The notes: generated by a model not told the origin, from the letters alone. Positions 1-8,659 are shown, numbered from the stretch's first letter. The stretch is 64,000 nt of DNA from Pelomonas sp. Root1444 (GCF_001426885.1 NZ_LMFP01000011.1:95017-159016); one strand, 5' to 3'. Numbers and translations: made by a program.

Positions 1-692
1 CGCGCGGCCGTGTCGGGCATCAGCTGCATCAGCCCCTGCGCCTTCTTGGGCGACTCCGCCAGTGGGTCGAAGTTGGACTCCTGCGCCATCACGGCCAGCA
101 CCAGCGCCGGCGCGAGCTGGTACTCGGGCGCCAGCAGCTTGACGTAGTTGACGATGGCCGGCGGCGCGCGCTCGGGCAGCGGCAGCGTGGCCCACAGCGA
201 GGTGGCCGACGGCAACCCCTTGGCGCCACGCGCCGGCGGCTGTGCCACGGCCACCGGCGGGTCGGTCTCCGGCGGGCGCAGGCAGGGCGGCGGGTCGCCC
301 AGCGGCGTGCCGCCCATCGAGTCGAGCATGTTCTGCGCCTGCTGCATGCCCTGCTCGGCGGCGGCGGCGAACATGTGGGCCGCCTCGGCATCGTTGCGCT
401 GGATGCCGCGGGCGTTCGTCAGCATCCAGCCCAGGCTGTACTGCGCCTCGGCATCGCCGTAGCGGGCAGCGCGGCAATACAGCTTGGCGGCCGCCACCTC
501 GTCGCGCTTGACGCCGTCGCCATACTCCAGCGCCTTGGCCTCCTGTCGCCAACGCTCCACTTGAGCGGGCACCACCGGCCCGCGCTCGCCCGGCGGCATC
601 GTCGGGCGGGGCAGCTGTTCCAGCGTCAGCGAGGGCGTCTGGGCCAGGGCGGTCAGGGGCGCGAGCAGCAGCGCCAGCAACAGGGTTCTCAC
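1..692 (-). CDS. Lytic transglycosylase (SLT domain) with Sel1-like N-terminal part, cut by window edge
   Basis: Reading from a GTG at 692, the product begins with a clear signal peptide (MRTLLLALLLAPLTALAQ), then a Sel1/TPR-like helical stretch (AAKLYCRAARYGDAEAQYSLGWML, residues about 70-95) and a linker. At the left edge it enters a soluble lytic transglycosylase domain with the catalytic-glutamate motif AQESNFDPLAESPKKAQGLM. Proteins of this family cleave the MurNAc-GlcNAc bond of peptidoglycan in the periplasm, and Sel1 repeats usually serve as protein-binding surfaces. Roughly 230 codons are visible; the C-terminal part of the catalytic domain lies outside the window. The GTG start is chosen because it directly precedes the signal peptide. 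Confidence 0.8.
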   Translation of the reverse strand, partial: MRTLLLALLLAPLTALAQTPSLTLEQLPRPTMPPGERGPVVPAQVERWRQEAKALEYGDGVKRDEVAAAKLYCRAARYGDAEAQYSLGWMLTNARGIQRNDAEAAHMFAAAAEQGMQQAQNMLDSMGGTPLGDPPPCLRPPETDPPVAVAQPPARGAKGLPSATSLWATLPLPERAPPAIVNYVKLLAPEYQLAPALVLAVMAQESNFDPLAESPKKAQGLMQLMPDTAA

Positions 693-808
693 GGGCAGAA
701 GACGACGGCGGCGAAAGCGGGCTGCGAGTCTAGGGCCTGTTCACGCTGCGGCAACGGACCGTCAGAATGGCGGCCCCCGCTGACGCCTGTGATGGACGAA
801 GAGCTCTC

Positions 809-1183
809 ATGACCACCGACAAGGACTCCCCTTCCGAACGCATCACCGCCAAGATCGCCGCCCTCGGCGACTGGCGCGCCGACACGCTGGCCAGGCTGCG
901 CCAGCTCATCCTGGCCGCGGACGACGCCGTCGTCGAAGCCTGGAAATGGGACGGCCCGGTGTGGGAGTGCGACGGCATCCTGTGCACCGGTGAGACCTAC
1001 AAGGCCAAGGTCAAGCTGACCTTCCCGCACGGTGCCGCCCTGCCCGACCCCAAGGGCCTGTTCAACTCCAGCCTCGAAGGCAAGGTGCGCCGTGCCATCG
1101 ACTTCGGTGCGGCTGACGAAGTGGACGCGGCCGCCTTCAAGGCGCTGATCCGCGCGGCGATCCAGCACAACCGGGCGAAGTGA
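809..1183 (+). CDS. DUF1801 family protein
   Basis: A 124-residue cytoplasmic protein of the DUF1801 (YdhG/iron-chaperone-like fold) family. The sequence AWKWDGPVWECDGILCTGETYKAKVKLTF with the following ALPDPKGLFNSSLEGKVRRAIDF is the family signature: a glycine-rich beta strand, then the hydrophobic strand and the charged helix. The ATG at 809 is preferred over one at 767 because the first 14 codons of the longer frame have no family counterpart and GAAGAG lies upstream of 809. Molecular function of the family is not settled. The gene stands alone, divergent from the transglycosylase. Confidence 0.75.
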   Translation: MTTDKDSPSERITAKIAALGDWRADTLARLRQLILAADDAVVEAWKWDGPVWECDGILCTGETYKAKVKLTFPHGAALPDPKGLFNSSLEGKVRRAIDFGAADEVDAAAFKALIRAAIQHNRAK

Positions 1184-1196
1184 CCCGGACGCCGCT

Positions 1197-1526
1197 TCAG
1201 CCTTGCGCCGGCTGGCTGCGGCTGGCGCGCCAGCACTGGATCAGCTGCTCCGCGAGCCCCGGCAGCTCGCCCCGCCCCACCCGCTTGGCGAAGCCGAAAC
1301 GCTCGCCGGCATAGATGCGGTCGTAGGCCAGGCGCGAGACATGCGCGGGCCAGCCCTGGCCGGCCATCAGCGCCGAAAAGCGCTCCAGCAGGTGCAGCTC
1401 CGCCTGCACCGGCCGTTCCTGGCTGGGGACGCGTTCGTCCACGACCAGCCGCGCCGCGCCTTCATGGCAACGGATGCGACGCGGGCCGAAGCTGGGCAGC
1501 GGGATTGGGCGGCGATGGCGGGTCAT
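1197..1526 (-). CDS. Hypothetical protein, 109 aa
   Basis: I do not recognise a family. The frame from ATG 1526 gives a basic protein starting MTRHRRPIPLPSFGPRRIRC, with a beta-rich start (ARLVVDERVPSQERPVQAELHLLERFSALMAGQGWPAHVSRLAYDRIYAGERFG) and an amphipathic C-terminal helix. The frame could extend to 1607, but the extra residues are Arg/Ala-rich and look like readthrough of upstream sequence. Codon third positions are GC-rich as in neighbouring genes, which supports coding. It lies convergent to the DUF1801 gene. Confidence 0.5.
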   Translation of the reverse strand: MTRHRRPIPLPSFGPRRIRCHEGAARLVVDERVPSQERPVQAELHLLERFSALMAGQGWPAHVSRLAYDRIYAGERFGFAKRVGRGELPGLAEQLIQCWRASRSQPAQG

Positions 1527-1643
1527 GGCCGCAAAGATAGGACCGCAGGCCGCCCGGCCAGCGTTCAGAAACAGCGCTTGCGCCGTTCGCGTGCGGGCCG
1601 GATTCACGCAACGGCCGACGGCGTGTTTTTGTTCACGCGTGGA

Positions 1644-2021
1644 TCAGGCTTCCGGCTCGTGGCACACGGCCTCGATGTTGTGCCCGTCCGGGCCGATGAC
1701 GAACGCGGCGTAGTAGTGGGCGTGATAGTGCGGGCGCAGCCCCGGCGCGCCGTGGTCCCGCCCGCCCGCCTCGAGTGCCGCGCGATGGAAGGCGTCGACC
1801 TGGGCGCGCGTGGCCGCCGTGAATGCGAGATGCAGGTGCGCCGGCTTCTCCTGGGTCTCGAACAGGCACAGCGACTCCTTGCCGTGCGGCTGAGCCAGCT
1901 CCGCACCATAGGCCGGCGGCCCCTCGGAGACGAGGGTGACGCCGAGCGGCGCCAGCGCTTCGAGGAAGAACGCCTTGCTCGCGGCGTAATCGCTGGCGCC
2001 GAATTTGACGTGGTCGAACAT
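1644..2021 (-). CDS. VOC family (glyoxalase/bleomycin-resistance-like) protein
   Basis: A 125-residue single VOC domain. It opens with MFDHVKFGASDYAASKAFFLEALAPLGVTL, the usual first beta-alpha unit, and ends with the second module AFVIGPDGHNIEAVCHEP, where the Glu-Ala-Val segment is the normal metal-ligand position. The central LHLAFTAATRAQVDAFHRAALEAGG matches the dimer-type VOC pattern. Members bind a divalent metal and act as isomerases, dioxygenases or binding proteins; the substrate here cannot be told. It is divergent from the PLP enzyme at 2083 with a 61-bp gap, so both promoters must sit there. Confidence 0.8.
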   Translation of the reverse strand: MFDHVKFGASDYAASKAFFLEALAPLGVTLVSEGPPAYGAELAQPHGKESLCLFETQEKPAHLHLAFTAATRAQVDAFHRAALEAGGRDHGAPGLRPHYHAHYYAAFVIGPDGHNIEAVCHEPEA

Positions 2022-2082
2022 GCATGTCTCCAGCCATGGGAACCTGCGCCGCCCGCACGCCCGGCGGCGCGATGATGGCGGC

Positions 2083-3372
2083 ATGGACGACCACGATACC
2101 CCTCGCCCCGGCTGGCTGGGCCCCTGGCTGAAAGGCTTCCCGGCGTTGCAGCCGCCGCTGCCGCTGGCCGATGTCGCCCAGCGCGGCTGGACGCTGACCG
2201 GCAACGAGCTGCCCACGCCGCTGGCTGTGATCCGCCAGCAGGCGCTGGCCCACAACATCGCCTGGATGCAGGCCTTCGCCACGGCGCGCGGCGTGCAGCT
2301 GGCGCCGCATGGCAAGACGACGATGAGCCCGCAGCTGTTCCGCCGCCAGCTTGACGCCGGCGCCTGGGGCCTGACGTTCGCGAACGTGCACCAGCTGCGC
2401 CTGGGCCTGGCCGCGGGGGCGCGGCGGGCGCTGATCGCCAACCAGCTGCTCGGCGCGGCCGAGTTGGCCGAACTGCTCGCCCTGCGCCGCCGCCACCCGG
2501 GCGTGGAGCTGGCGTTCTTCGTCGATTCGCAGGCGCAGCTGGACCTGCTGGCCGCGCACTGGGCGCAGCTCGGCGTTGGCGAGGCCCGGGTCGACGTGCT
2601 GATCGAACTCGGCACCTCGCGCTGCGGGCTGCGCGAGCACGGCCCGGCGCTGGCGCTGGCGCGCGCGCTCCAGGCCCACCCGGCGCTGCGGCTGCGCGGC
2701 ATCGGCTTCTACGAGGGCTTGCAGGTCGTCGGCGAGACCGGCCCGGACCGCGCGCTGATGCAGCAATGGCGCTCGCGCGTGGAGGCGCTGCTGGCCGCCA
2801 TCGAGGCCGAAGGCCTGATCGACGCCGAGGCGCTGCCGCTGTGGCTGAGCGGCGGCGGCTCTGCGCTGTTCGACCTCGTCGCGCCCGTGCTGGCCGGGCG
2901 ACCGGGGCGCCTGGGCCTGCTGCGCTCGGGCTGCTACATCTGCCACGACCATGAGCACTACGGCCGCTACATGCAGGCCATGGATGAGCGCATGGGCACG
3001 CCGCCCGCGGCGCCCAGCCTGGTGCCGGCGCTGGAGGTCTGGACGCAGGTGCTGTCCTGCCCCGAGCCCGGCTTGGCGCTGCTCAACGCCGGCCGGCGCG
3101 ACGTGTCCTTCGACCAGGGTTGGCCGCTGCCCATCTGGCATCTGCGCGGCGGCGCGCGGCGGGCGGCGCCCGCGGCATGGCGCGTGACCGGCCTGAACGA
3201 CCAGCATGCCTACCTGCGCTGGGACCCGCTCGCCACCGACGGCCCGGCCGTCGGCGAGCGCGTCGCGCTCGGCCCCTCCCACCCCTGCACCACCTTCGAC
3301 AAATGGGCCTGGATGGCCGTCGTCGACGAGGGCGACCGCGTCGTGGACGCGATCACGACACAGTTCCAATGA
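2083..3372 (+). CDS. Fold-III PLP enzyme, D-serine dehydratase / D-threonine aldolase-like amino acid deaminase
   Basis: A 429-residue member of the alanine-racemase-like (fold type III) PLP family. The PLP Schiff-base lysine is K78 in APHGKTTMSPQLF. The substrate barrel continues with LIELGTSRCGLR and the phosphate-site glycines LWLSGGGSALFD. The C-terminal barrel carries GPSHPCTTFDKW, whose H400 and C402 match the zinc ligands of eukaryotic-type D-serine dehydratase. The predicted activity is zinc-dependent elimination of a D-hydroxy amino acid (for example D-serine to pyruvate and ammonia), but D-threonine aldolase activity is possible. The stop codon overlaps the start of the next gene (ATGA), so the two are probably co-translated. 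Confidence 0.82.
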   Translation: MDDHDTPRPGWLGPWLKGFPALQPPLPLADVAQRGWTLTGNELPTPLAVIRQQALAHNIAWMQAFATARGVQLAPHGKTTMSPQLFRRQLDAGAWGLTFANVHQLRLGLAAGARRALIANQLLGAAELAELLALRRRHPGVELAFFVDSQAQLDLLAAHWAQLGVGEARVDVLIELGTSRCGLREHGPALALARALQAHPALRLRGIGFYEGLQVVGETGPDRALMQQWRSRVEALLAAIEAEGLIDAEALPLWLSGGGSALFDLVAPVLAGRPGRLGLLRSGCYICHDHEHYGRYMQAMDERMGTPPAAPSLVPALEVWTQVLSCPEPGLALLNAGRRDVSFDQGWPLPIWHLRGGARRAAPAAWRVTGLNDQHAYLRWDPLATDGPAVGERVALGPSHPCTTFDKWAWMAVVDEGDRVVDAITTQFQ

Positions 3373-4493
3373 AGCGCCGCGACCTGCTGTTGCTCTTCTC
3401 CGCCACGCCTCTGATGCCCGCACTCGCCGCCGCTCCCTCCCCCGATCCAGCCCGCTTCCTGCATGTCGGCACCTACGCACCGCTGGGCCAGGGCCTCTAC
3501 AGCTTCGCGATCGGCGCGGACGGCGCGCTCAAGCCGCTGGGCACCACGCCCAATGCCCACAGCCCGAGCTGGCTGGCCACCGATGGCCAGCGCGTCTACG
3601 CGGCCGAGGAAGGCGGCGACCACGTTGCCGTCTACACGCAGGACGAGGCCGGCCGCCTGAAGCCGCTGCAGCGCGAACCCAGCGGGGGCCGCGGCCCCGT
3701 GCACCTGGCGCTGGCGGCGGGCCGGCTGTGGGTGGCGCACTATGGCGACGCCCGCTTCGCCGCGCTGCCCCTGCAGGCGGATGGCCGAGTCGGCCGTGCC
3801 GAGAGCTGGCCGTCCTGCCTGGGCGCCGACTGCCGCGCCGGCCCGCCACAGGCCGCCAAGGCGCCGCCCGGCAGCCAAGCCAGTGGCGGGCATGACGCGC
3901 CGCACGCCCACATGATCCAGGCCAGCCCCGACGGCCGCTGGCTGGTCGGCACCGACCTCGGCCGCGACCGCCTGCTGGCCTGGCCACTCACCGCCGCCAC
4001 GCCCGATGCGCCGGCCCGCGAGCTGGCGCTGAGCCCGGGCTCCGGCCCGCGCCACTTCGTCTTCCACCCGACGCAAGTCGACCTCGTCTACGTGCTGCAG
4101 GAGCAGCCCTCGACGCTGTCGACGGTTCAGTTGGGCGCCGGGGGGCCGCGGCTGCTCGACGAGATCTCGGCCCTGCCCGCCGGCTTTGCCGGCACCAGCT
4201 ACGCCGCCGGCCTGCTGGTCGCCCCCGGCGGCCGCCATCTCTACGCGCTGAACCGGCTGCACGACAGCATCGGCGTCATCGCGCTGGACGACCCGCTCCA
4301 GCCACGGCTGCTGGACCACCACTGGGTGCACGGCAGCTACCCGCGCAGCGCGTGCATCGCCGGATCGCAGATGTTCGTCTGCAACCAGCGCAGCGACCAG
4401 CTCAGCCACTTCGACCTCGGCCGCCCCGAGGCACCGCGCTTCACCGGCCGGCAGACGCCCGTGCCCAGCCCGGCCGGCGCTTGCTGGCTGTGA
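3369..4493 (+). CDS. Exported lactonase-family beta-propeller protein (YbhE/6-phosphogluconolactonase-like)
   Basis: A 374-residue protein with a signal peptide (MKRRDLLLLFSATPLMPALAAA) followed by repeated propeller blades such as FLHVGTYAPLGQGLYSFAIGADGALKPLG and HAHMIQASPDGRWLVGTDLGRDRLLAW. The spacing of HAHMIQASPDG, SGPRHFVFHP and GSYPRSACI is typical of the PF10282 lactonase family. Cytosolic relatives hydrolyse 6-phosphogluconolactone. An exported copy is unlikely to meet that substrate, so it may act on another lactone or be a structural propeller. The start overlaps the stop of the PLP enzyme gene by 4 nt. Confidence 0.75.
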   Translation: MKRRDLLLLFSATPLMPALAAAPSPDPARFLHVGTYAPLGQGLYSFAIGADGALKPLGTTPNAHSPSWLATDGQRVYAAEEGGDHVAVYTQDEAGRLKPLQREPSGGRGPVHLALAAGRLWVAHYGDARFAALPLQADGRVGRAESWPSCLGADCRAGPPQAAKAPPGSQASGGHDAPHAHMIQASPDGRWLVGTDLGRDRLLAWPLTAATPDAPARELALSPGSGPRHFVFHPTQVDLVYVLQEQPSTLSTVQLGAGGPRLLDEISALPAGFAGTSYAAGLLVAPGGRHLYALNRLHDSIGVIALDDPLQPRLLDHHWVHGSYPRSACIAGSQMFVCNQRSDQLSHFDLGRPEAPRFTGRQTPVPSPAGACWL

Positions 4494-4591
4494 TCCGGGG
4501 CAGTGCTGCTCATCAAGCGTGAGGATGCAGCGCACAGCCTCCCGCCCTACCGTCCGCCCATCGCAGCCATTGCGCCCAGGGAGAACGGCAC

Positions 4592-5188
4592 GTGAACTTT
4601 CGCAGCTTGTTGATGACGGCAGCACTGGTGCTTGCGGGCACCACCCAGGCAGGCACGGTCAGCCTGGTGCCGTCTGCCACGCACCTCAACGTCGGCCAGA
4701 GCCTGTCCGTCGATCTCATGTTCGACCACCTTGGCGCACCGGATGCCTTGGGCGCCTTCGACCTCGACGTGACCTTCAACGCCGCCGTGCTGTCGATCAC
4801 CGGCGTTGCCTTCGGGGCCGCGCTCGGCGTCGACGGCATCGACCAGTTCAGCAGCACGCTTGTGAGCACAGGACGCCTCGACATCGCCGCCGTTTCGCTG
4901 CTCGCCGAGGCCGACCTGCTTGCCGCCCAGACCGGTCCCTTCACGCTAGCCACCCTGAGCTTTGACGCGCTGCAGGCCGGCCTCGCCGACCTTCACTTCG
5001 ACCTCACGACACCGCCGGGGCTGCTGTTCAGCGATGCCTTCGGCAACGTATTGGCCGCCACGACGGGCGCCGAGCCCGACGTCACCGTCACGGCGGCCGG
5101 CAACCGCGTGCCTGAGCCGGGTTCACTGGCCCTGGCGACGCTGGCCCTGGGCTTGCTGGGCGCGAGACGCCGCCGTAGCGCGGACTGA
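4592..5188 (+). CDS. PEP-CTERM surface protein with cohesin-like domain
   Basis: A 198-residue exported protein. A signal peptide ends near AGTTQA, and residues about 22-165 form an all-beta domain with the cohesin pattern (VSLVPSATHLNVGQSLSVDL, GAFDLDVTFNAAVLSITGVAFG). The C-terminus is a full PEP-CTERM sorting signal: VPEPGSLALATLALGLLGARRRR, that is the Pro-Glu-Pro motif, one hydrophobic helix and a basic tail. Exosortase would cut near PEP. The start is GTG with AGGGAGA upstream. It leads a likely operon with the small membrane protein 6 bp downstream and the dockerin-tailed vWA protein after it. Confidence 0.8.
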   Translation: MNFRSLLMTAALVLAGTTQAGTVSLVPSATHLNVGQSLSVDLMFDHLGAPDALGAFDLDVTFNAAVLSITGVAFGAALGVDGIDQFSSTLVSTGRLDIAAVSLLAEADLLAAQTGPFTLATLSFDALQAGLADLHFDLTTPPGLLFSDAFGNVLAATTGAEPDVTVTAAGNRVPEPGSLALATLALGLLGARRRRSAD

Positions 5189-5194
5189 GACGCG

Positions 5195-5485
5195 ATGTCG
5201 CCGCGCGTGCTCATGGCGGCCCCGGCCGCGGTCTTCGCTGCCGTGGTCATCGCCGCTCGCCTGTCGGGCAACGACAAATCGCCGTTCCTCGTGCTGCTGG
5301 TGCTGGGGCTGCTCGCGTTGCTACTGCTCGTGCTGCTGGGCGTGGCATGGCTTGGCGGCCCGGACGCGAGCAAGCCTTGGCCATTGATCGCCGGCACCGC
5401 GTTGCCGCTGGCCTATGCGGGCCTGGTCGTCCTGCTGGCCCGCGCGCAATTGATCGATCCGCTGAACTGGCTGGGATTGCGCTGA
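5195..5485 (+). CDS. Small integral membrane protein, 96 aa
   Basis: No family recognised. Three hydrophobic segments are visible: residues about 4-22 (LMAAPAAVFAAVVIAARL), 29-54 (PFLVLLVLGLLALLLLVLLGVAWLG) and 63-82 (LIAGTALPLAYAGLVVLLARA). It starts 6 bp after the cohesin-like PEP-CTERM gene and ends 53 bp before the vWA/dockerin gene, so it is probably translated from the same message. It might help anchor or export the flanking surface proteins; that is inference from position only. Confidence 0.6.
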   Translation: MSPRVLMAAPAAVFAAVVIAARLSGNDKSPFLVLLVLGLLALLLLVLLGVAWLGGPDASKPWPLIAGTALPLAYAGLVVLLARAQLIDPLNWLGLR

Positions 5486-5538
5486 TCCAGCGCCCAGCCC
5501 ACCGTCCGCAAGGACAGGCTCTGCAAGGAAACCACGCT

Positions 5539-7980
5539 ATGAAGCGCATCTCCCGGTACGCCTTCGCCCTGCTTGCGCTGTGCACAGCAGGCGCCATGCA
5601 TCAGGCTGCGGCCTTCAAGCCGACTGCTGAGTTCGGCCACGTCGGCATCGTGCGGGACGCGCTCGCCCGCATCTCGGTTCGATCCAGCGATGGGCTGAGC
5701 ACGCTGCGCTTCTCGGAGCGCGCCATCCTCCAGGTTCGCGATGCCACGGCTGGCGTGGACGAAATCGTCTCCGACCGCGGCGAGCTGACCGTGCCGACAG
5801 CGCACTGCGACGACGAACTGCTGCCCGAATGTTCGCAGCGCATCATCGACATCAAGAACACCGTGATCAGCCTGCTGACGGCACCGACGCCCGACGGAGA
5901 CGCCGCGCGTCGCCAGGTTGGGCGCGCACTGCACACGCTGCAGGACTTCTTCGCGCACAGTAACTGGATCAACATCTCGTCGGGCGACCCGGGGCTGGGC
6001 ACGACCGTCCTGTCGCGCCTCGGACCGACGCAGGACACCTGCGAGCGCGGCTTCTCCACGCTCGGTTCCGGCACCCTCGCGGGCTTGGGTCTCAGCAGCA
6101 CGACGACGGGCTACTTCAGCCTCGTGCTCGCGCCACCCGAGGGCAAATGCAATCACGGCCTCGGCCTCGACCCAGGCATTCACAAGGACGAGCCCAGCCG
6201 CACCGGCCACGGGGCCGCGCGCGCCGCCGCCGTCAATGCCACCGAGGGCCTGATCCGGCAGATCCTCGGCGCGCCGGGCATCGCGGGCAATGACCGCGCG
6301 ATCCGCGCCTTCCTCGACGTGCGCGGCGCAGTCGGCTTCGTCGTCGACACCACCGGCAGCATGGGCGGCGTGATCGCCGGCGTGAAGACATCGATCGGCC
6401 GCATCGTCAATGCCGTGGCCAGTGGCGCCAATCCTCCGGACCGGTACATCCTGGTCGGCTTCAACGACCCGAGTGTGAGCGGCGCCACCGTCACGGCCGA
6501 TGCCGGCGCGCTGCTGAGCGCCGCGAACGGCCTGTTCGCCTCAGGCGGTGGCGACTGCCCCGAACTCGCCATGACCGGCGCGCTGCGCGCGGTGAATGCC
6601 GCGCCCGACGCCTCGCAGCTCTACCTGTTCACCGACGCCAGCGCGAAAGACGCCGGGCTCGCCGGCAACGTCATCACGCAAGCGCGTGCCAAGCAGATCT
6701 CCATCAGCTTCCTGACCTTCGGTTCCTGCTCGCCTATCGATCCTGCGTACTACGCCATCGCGGCGGAGACCGGCGGCCAGTTGTACGAACTCTCGCGCAC
6801 AACCGCTGAGACCGAGAAGATCTTCGGCCTGGTGAACCCCTATGTCATAGGCACCCCCAAGCCGGTGTTCATCGGCCGCGGCGCCATCGGCGGCACCCGC
6901 AACATCGATCTGCCCATTGATCCCGCCGCAGTCAGCCTGCAGGTGTCGGCCGCAGTCAACGCAGGCTCTTCTGCCCGCCTGTTCGACCCGAGCGGCCGCG
7001 AGATCGCCGGGGGCCAACCCGGCGTGACCGTCACCCCCGTAACCGGCGGCACGCTGTTCGCCGTGTCGGCGCCGGCAGCGGGGACGTGGCGCGTGACACT
7101 CACCGGCACCGGCAGCTTCGACCTCTCGGTCACCGCCGACAGCCCGATCGAGCTGAACCGTTTTCAGTTCGTCGAATCCCGCGGGCGGGACGGCCATACA
7201 GGCCTGTTCGCCATCAAGTCACAGCCGCTGGCCGGTGCCGTGCAGCAGTCGCGCGCCACGGTGCTTGGCGTCGTCGCCGGTGCGAGCTTCCGCCTGGTTT
7301 CCGAGGCTGGCATTCCCATCATGGATCTGCCCGCGACGAACGGCGGCGAACTGGCCCCTGACGAATGGTCGTCGGCCTTCCAGCTGCCGGGCGAGCGCTT
7401 CCGCGTTCAGGTGTCCGGCACGGACGGCGGCGGCAAACCCTACCTGCGCACCTATCCGCAGTTGTTCCTCGGCCGCACCGTGAAGGTGGAGGCGCTGGGC
7501 GGTGGCTTTGGCAACTTTGCGCCCGGGCTGAACACCGTGGTGCGTTTTCTCGTCACCAACCTGGGCGCCACGGACAGCTTCGCCGTGACGGCGGTCGACG
7601 AACGCGGCTTCATCCGCGCGGCAGCACCGGCCACCGCGACCTTGGCACCCAACCAGTCGCGCACGATCGACGTGCCGGTCGTCATTCCGGCCAATGCGGT
7701 GCTGGGCACGACGAACAACATATCCCTCAGCGTCCAGGGCGCGTCGACGGCCAACGGGTCGGTGTTCACGCAGATCGTCCGCGCCACCAGCATTGCAGGG
7801 GACCTGGACAACGACGGCGACGTCGACCGCGACGACATCGCCGTCATCTTCGCGGCACGCAACCAGGCGGCATCCGGTCCGGCCGATCCGCGCGATGTCG
7901 ACGGCGACGGCCGCATCACGGTGTTGGATGCACGCAAGGCCACGCTGCTGTGCACACGCCCCGCCTGCAAGCGCGAATGA
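5539..7980 (+). CDS. Secreted Het-C/PLC-like + vWA protein with C-terminal dockerin-like calcium repeats
   Basis: An 813-residue exported protein (signal peptide ending near QAAA). Residues about 26-230 resemble the Het-C / zinc phospholipase-C-like region: FGHVGIVRDAL near the start and GRALHTLQDFFAHSNWI. Residues about 255-430 are a von Willebrand A domain with a MIDAS-like DTTGSMGGV. Several beta-sandwich segments follow. The last 60 residues hold two F-hand calcium loops, DLDNDGDVDRDDI and DVDGDGRITVLDA, the layout of a type-I dockerin. AAGGAA lies upstream of ATG 5539. It follows the cohesin-like PEP-CTERM gene in the same direction, which suggests the two products bind. Enzymatic activity of the first domain is uncertain. 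Confidence 0.75.
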   Translation: MKRISRYAFALLALCTAGAMHQAAAFKPTAEFGHVGIVRDALARISVRSSDGLSTLRFSERAILQVRDATAGVDEIVSDRGELTVPTAHCDDELLPECSQRIIDIKNTVISLLTAPTPDGDAARRQVGRALHTLQDFFAHSNWINISSGDPGLGTTVLSRLGPTQDTCERGFSTLGSGTLAGLGLSSTTTGYFSLVLAPPEGKCNHGLGLDPGIHKDEPSRTGHGAARAAAVNATEGLIRQILGAPGIAGNDRAIRAFLDVRGAVGFVVDTTGSMGGVIAGVKTSIGRIVNAVASGANPPDRYILVGFNDPSVSGATVTADAGALLSAANGLFASGGGDCPELAMTGALRAVNAAPDASQLYLFTDASAKDAGLAGNVITQARAKQISISFLTFGSCSPIDPAYYAIAAETGGQLYELSRTTAETEKIFGLVNPYVIGTPKPVFIGRGAIGGTRNIDLPIDPAAVSLQVSAAVNAGSSARLFDPSGREIAGGQPGVTVTPVTGGTLFAVSAPAAGTWRVTLTGTGSFDLSVTADSPIELNRFQFVESRGRDGHTGLFAIKSQPLAGAVQQSRATVLGVVAGASFRLVSEAGIPIMDLPATNGGELAPDEWSSAFQLPGERFRVQVSGTDGGGKPYLRTYPQLFLGRTVKVEALGGGFGNFAPGLNTVVRFLVTNLGATDSFAVTAVDERGFIRAAAPATATLAPNQSRTIDVPVVIPANAVLGTTNNISLSVQGASTANGSVFTQIVRATSIAGDLDNDGDVDRDDIAVIFAARNQAASGPADPRDVDGDGRITVLDARKATLLCTRPACKRE

Positions 7981-8062
7981 GCCTCTTCGGCCACCACAGG
8001 CTGTAGATCGCGCAACGAGAAATGGCATGGCCTCGCGGCCATGCGCTTGAGACGGCGGCTGA

Positions 8063-8659
8063 TCAGCTGCGGCGGCGGCGCACCACGAGCACGCCGGCCA
8101 GCGCCAGGCCGGCGAGGGCGAGCGACGCCGGCTCCGGCACCGTCGCCATCGCCGCAGCTTCTCGGTTGAACACGAAGTTGTCGTAGGCCTGGTTGCCACT
8201 GCCGGCGAACTGCACGCGGCTCAGGTTGGTCCAGGCCGAGGACAGTGCCAAGGTCTGGATCGAGTCGGTGAAGGTCAGCACCTCGGTGATGGTGCTGTTG
8301 TCGGCATAGAAGCCCGTCAGCGTCACGCTCGTGGCGCCGGTGCGGCCGTAGTGCCCGTAGTCGAACTGCGACAGCGCGAAGAGCTGGTCGCCCGCGCGGC
8401 TGATCCGCATCACGCCGGAGCTGTCGTGCATCAACCAGTCGCTGCCGTTGTTGAAGGCATAGGCGCCGGGCGCGTAGGCGCTGTCGATGACATGGCCATG
8501 GTCCAGCAGGAAGCGGAAGCTCTGGTTCGTGAAGCCGCTGTTGTCGTAGTAGGTGACGTTGGACGCGTTGGCGATGTTCTCGAAGCCCACGGTGACGGGC
8601 GCGGCGCAGGCCTGGGCGGCGGCGAGGGCCAGAACGCTGGCCAGGACGGTTGTTTTCAT
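8063..8659 (-). CDS. PEP-CTERM sorting domain protein
   Basis: A 198-residue exported protein with a signal peptide (MKTTVLASVLALAAAQACA), a beta-rich body rich in Asn/Tyr/Ser (VTYYDNSGFTNQSFRFLLD, SVTLTGFYADNSTITEVLTFT) and a canonical C-terminal exosortase signal VPEPASLALAGLALAGVLVVRRRR. The body is a typical single-domain PEP-CTERM family member of unknown function, presumably displayed on the surface or released into exopolysaccharide. It is convergent with the vWA/dockerin gene, and AGGAAGAG precedes the ATG at 8659. Confidence 0.78.
   Translation of the reverse strand: MKTTVLASVLALAAAQACAAPVTVGFENIANASNVTYYDNSGFTNQSFRFLLDHGHVIDSAYAPGAYAFNNGSDWLMHDSSGVMRISRAGDQLFALSQFDYGHYGRTGATSVTLTGFYADNSTITEVLTFTDSIQTLALSSAWTNLSRVQFAGSGNQAYDNFVFNREAAAMATVPEPASLALAGLALAGVLVVRRRRS

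Noticed and set aside
1633-3480. A 615-codon minus-strand frame over the PLP enzyme and VOC genes
   Set aside because: It is a shadow of the D-serine dehydratase-like gene on the plus strand, with the usual biased composition and no motif.
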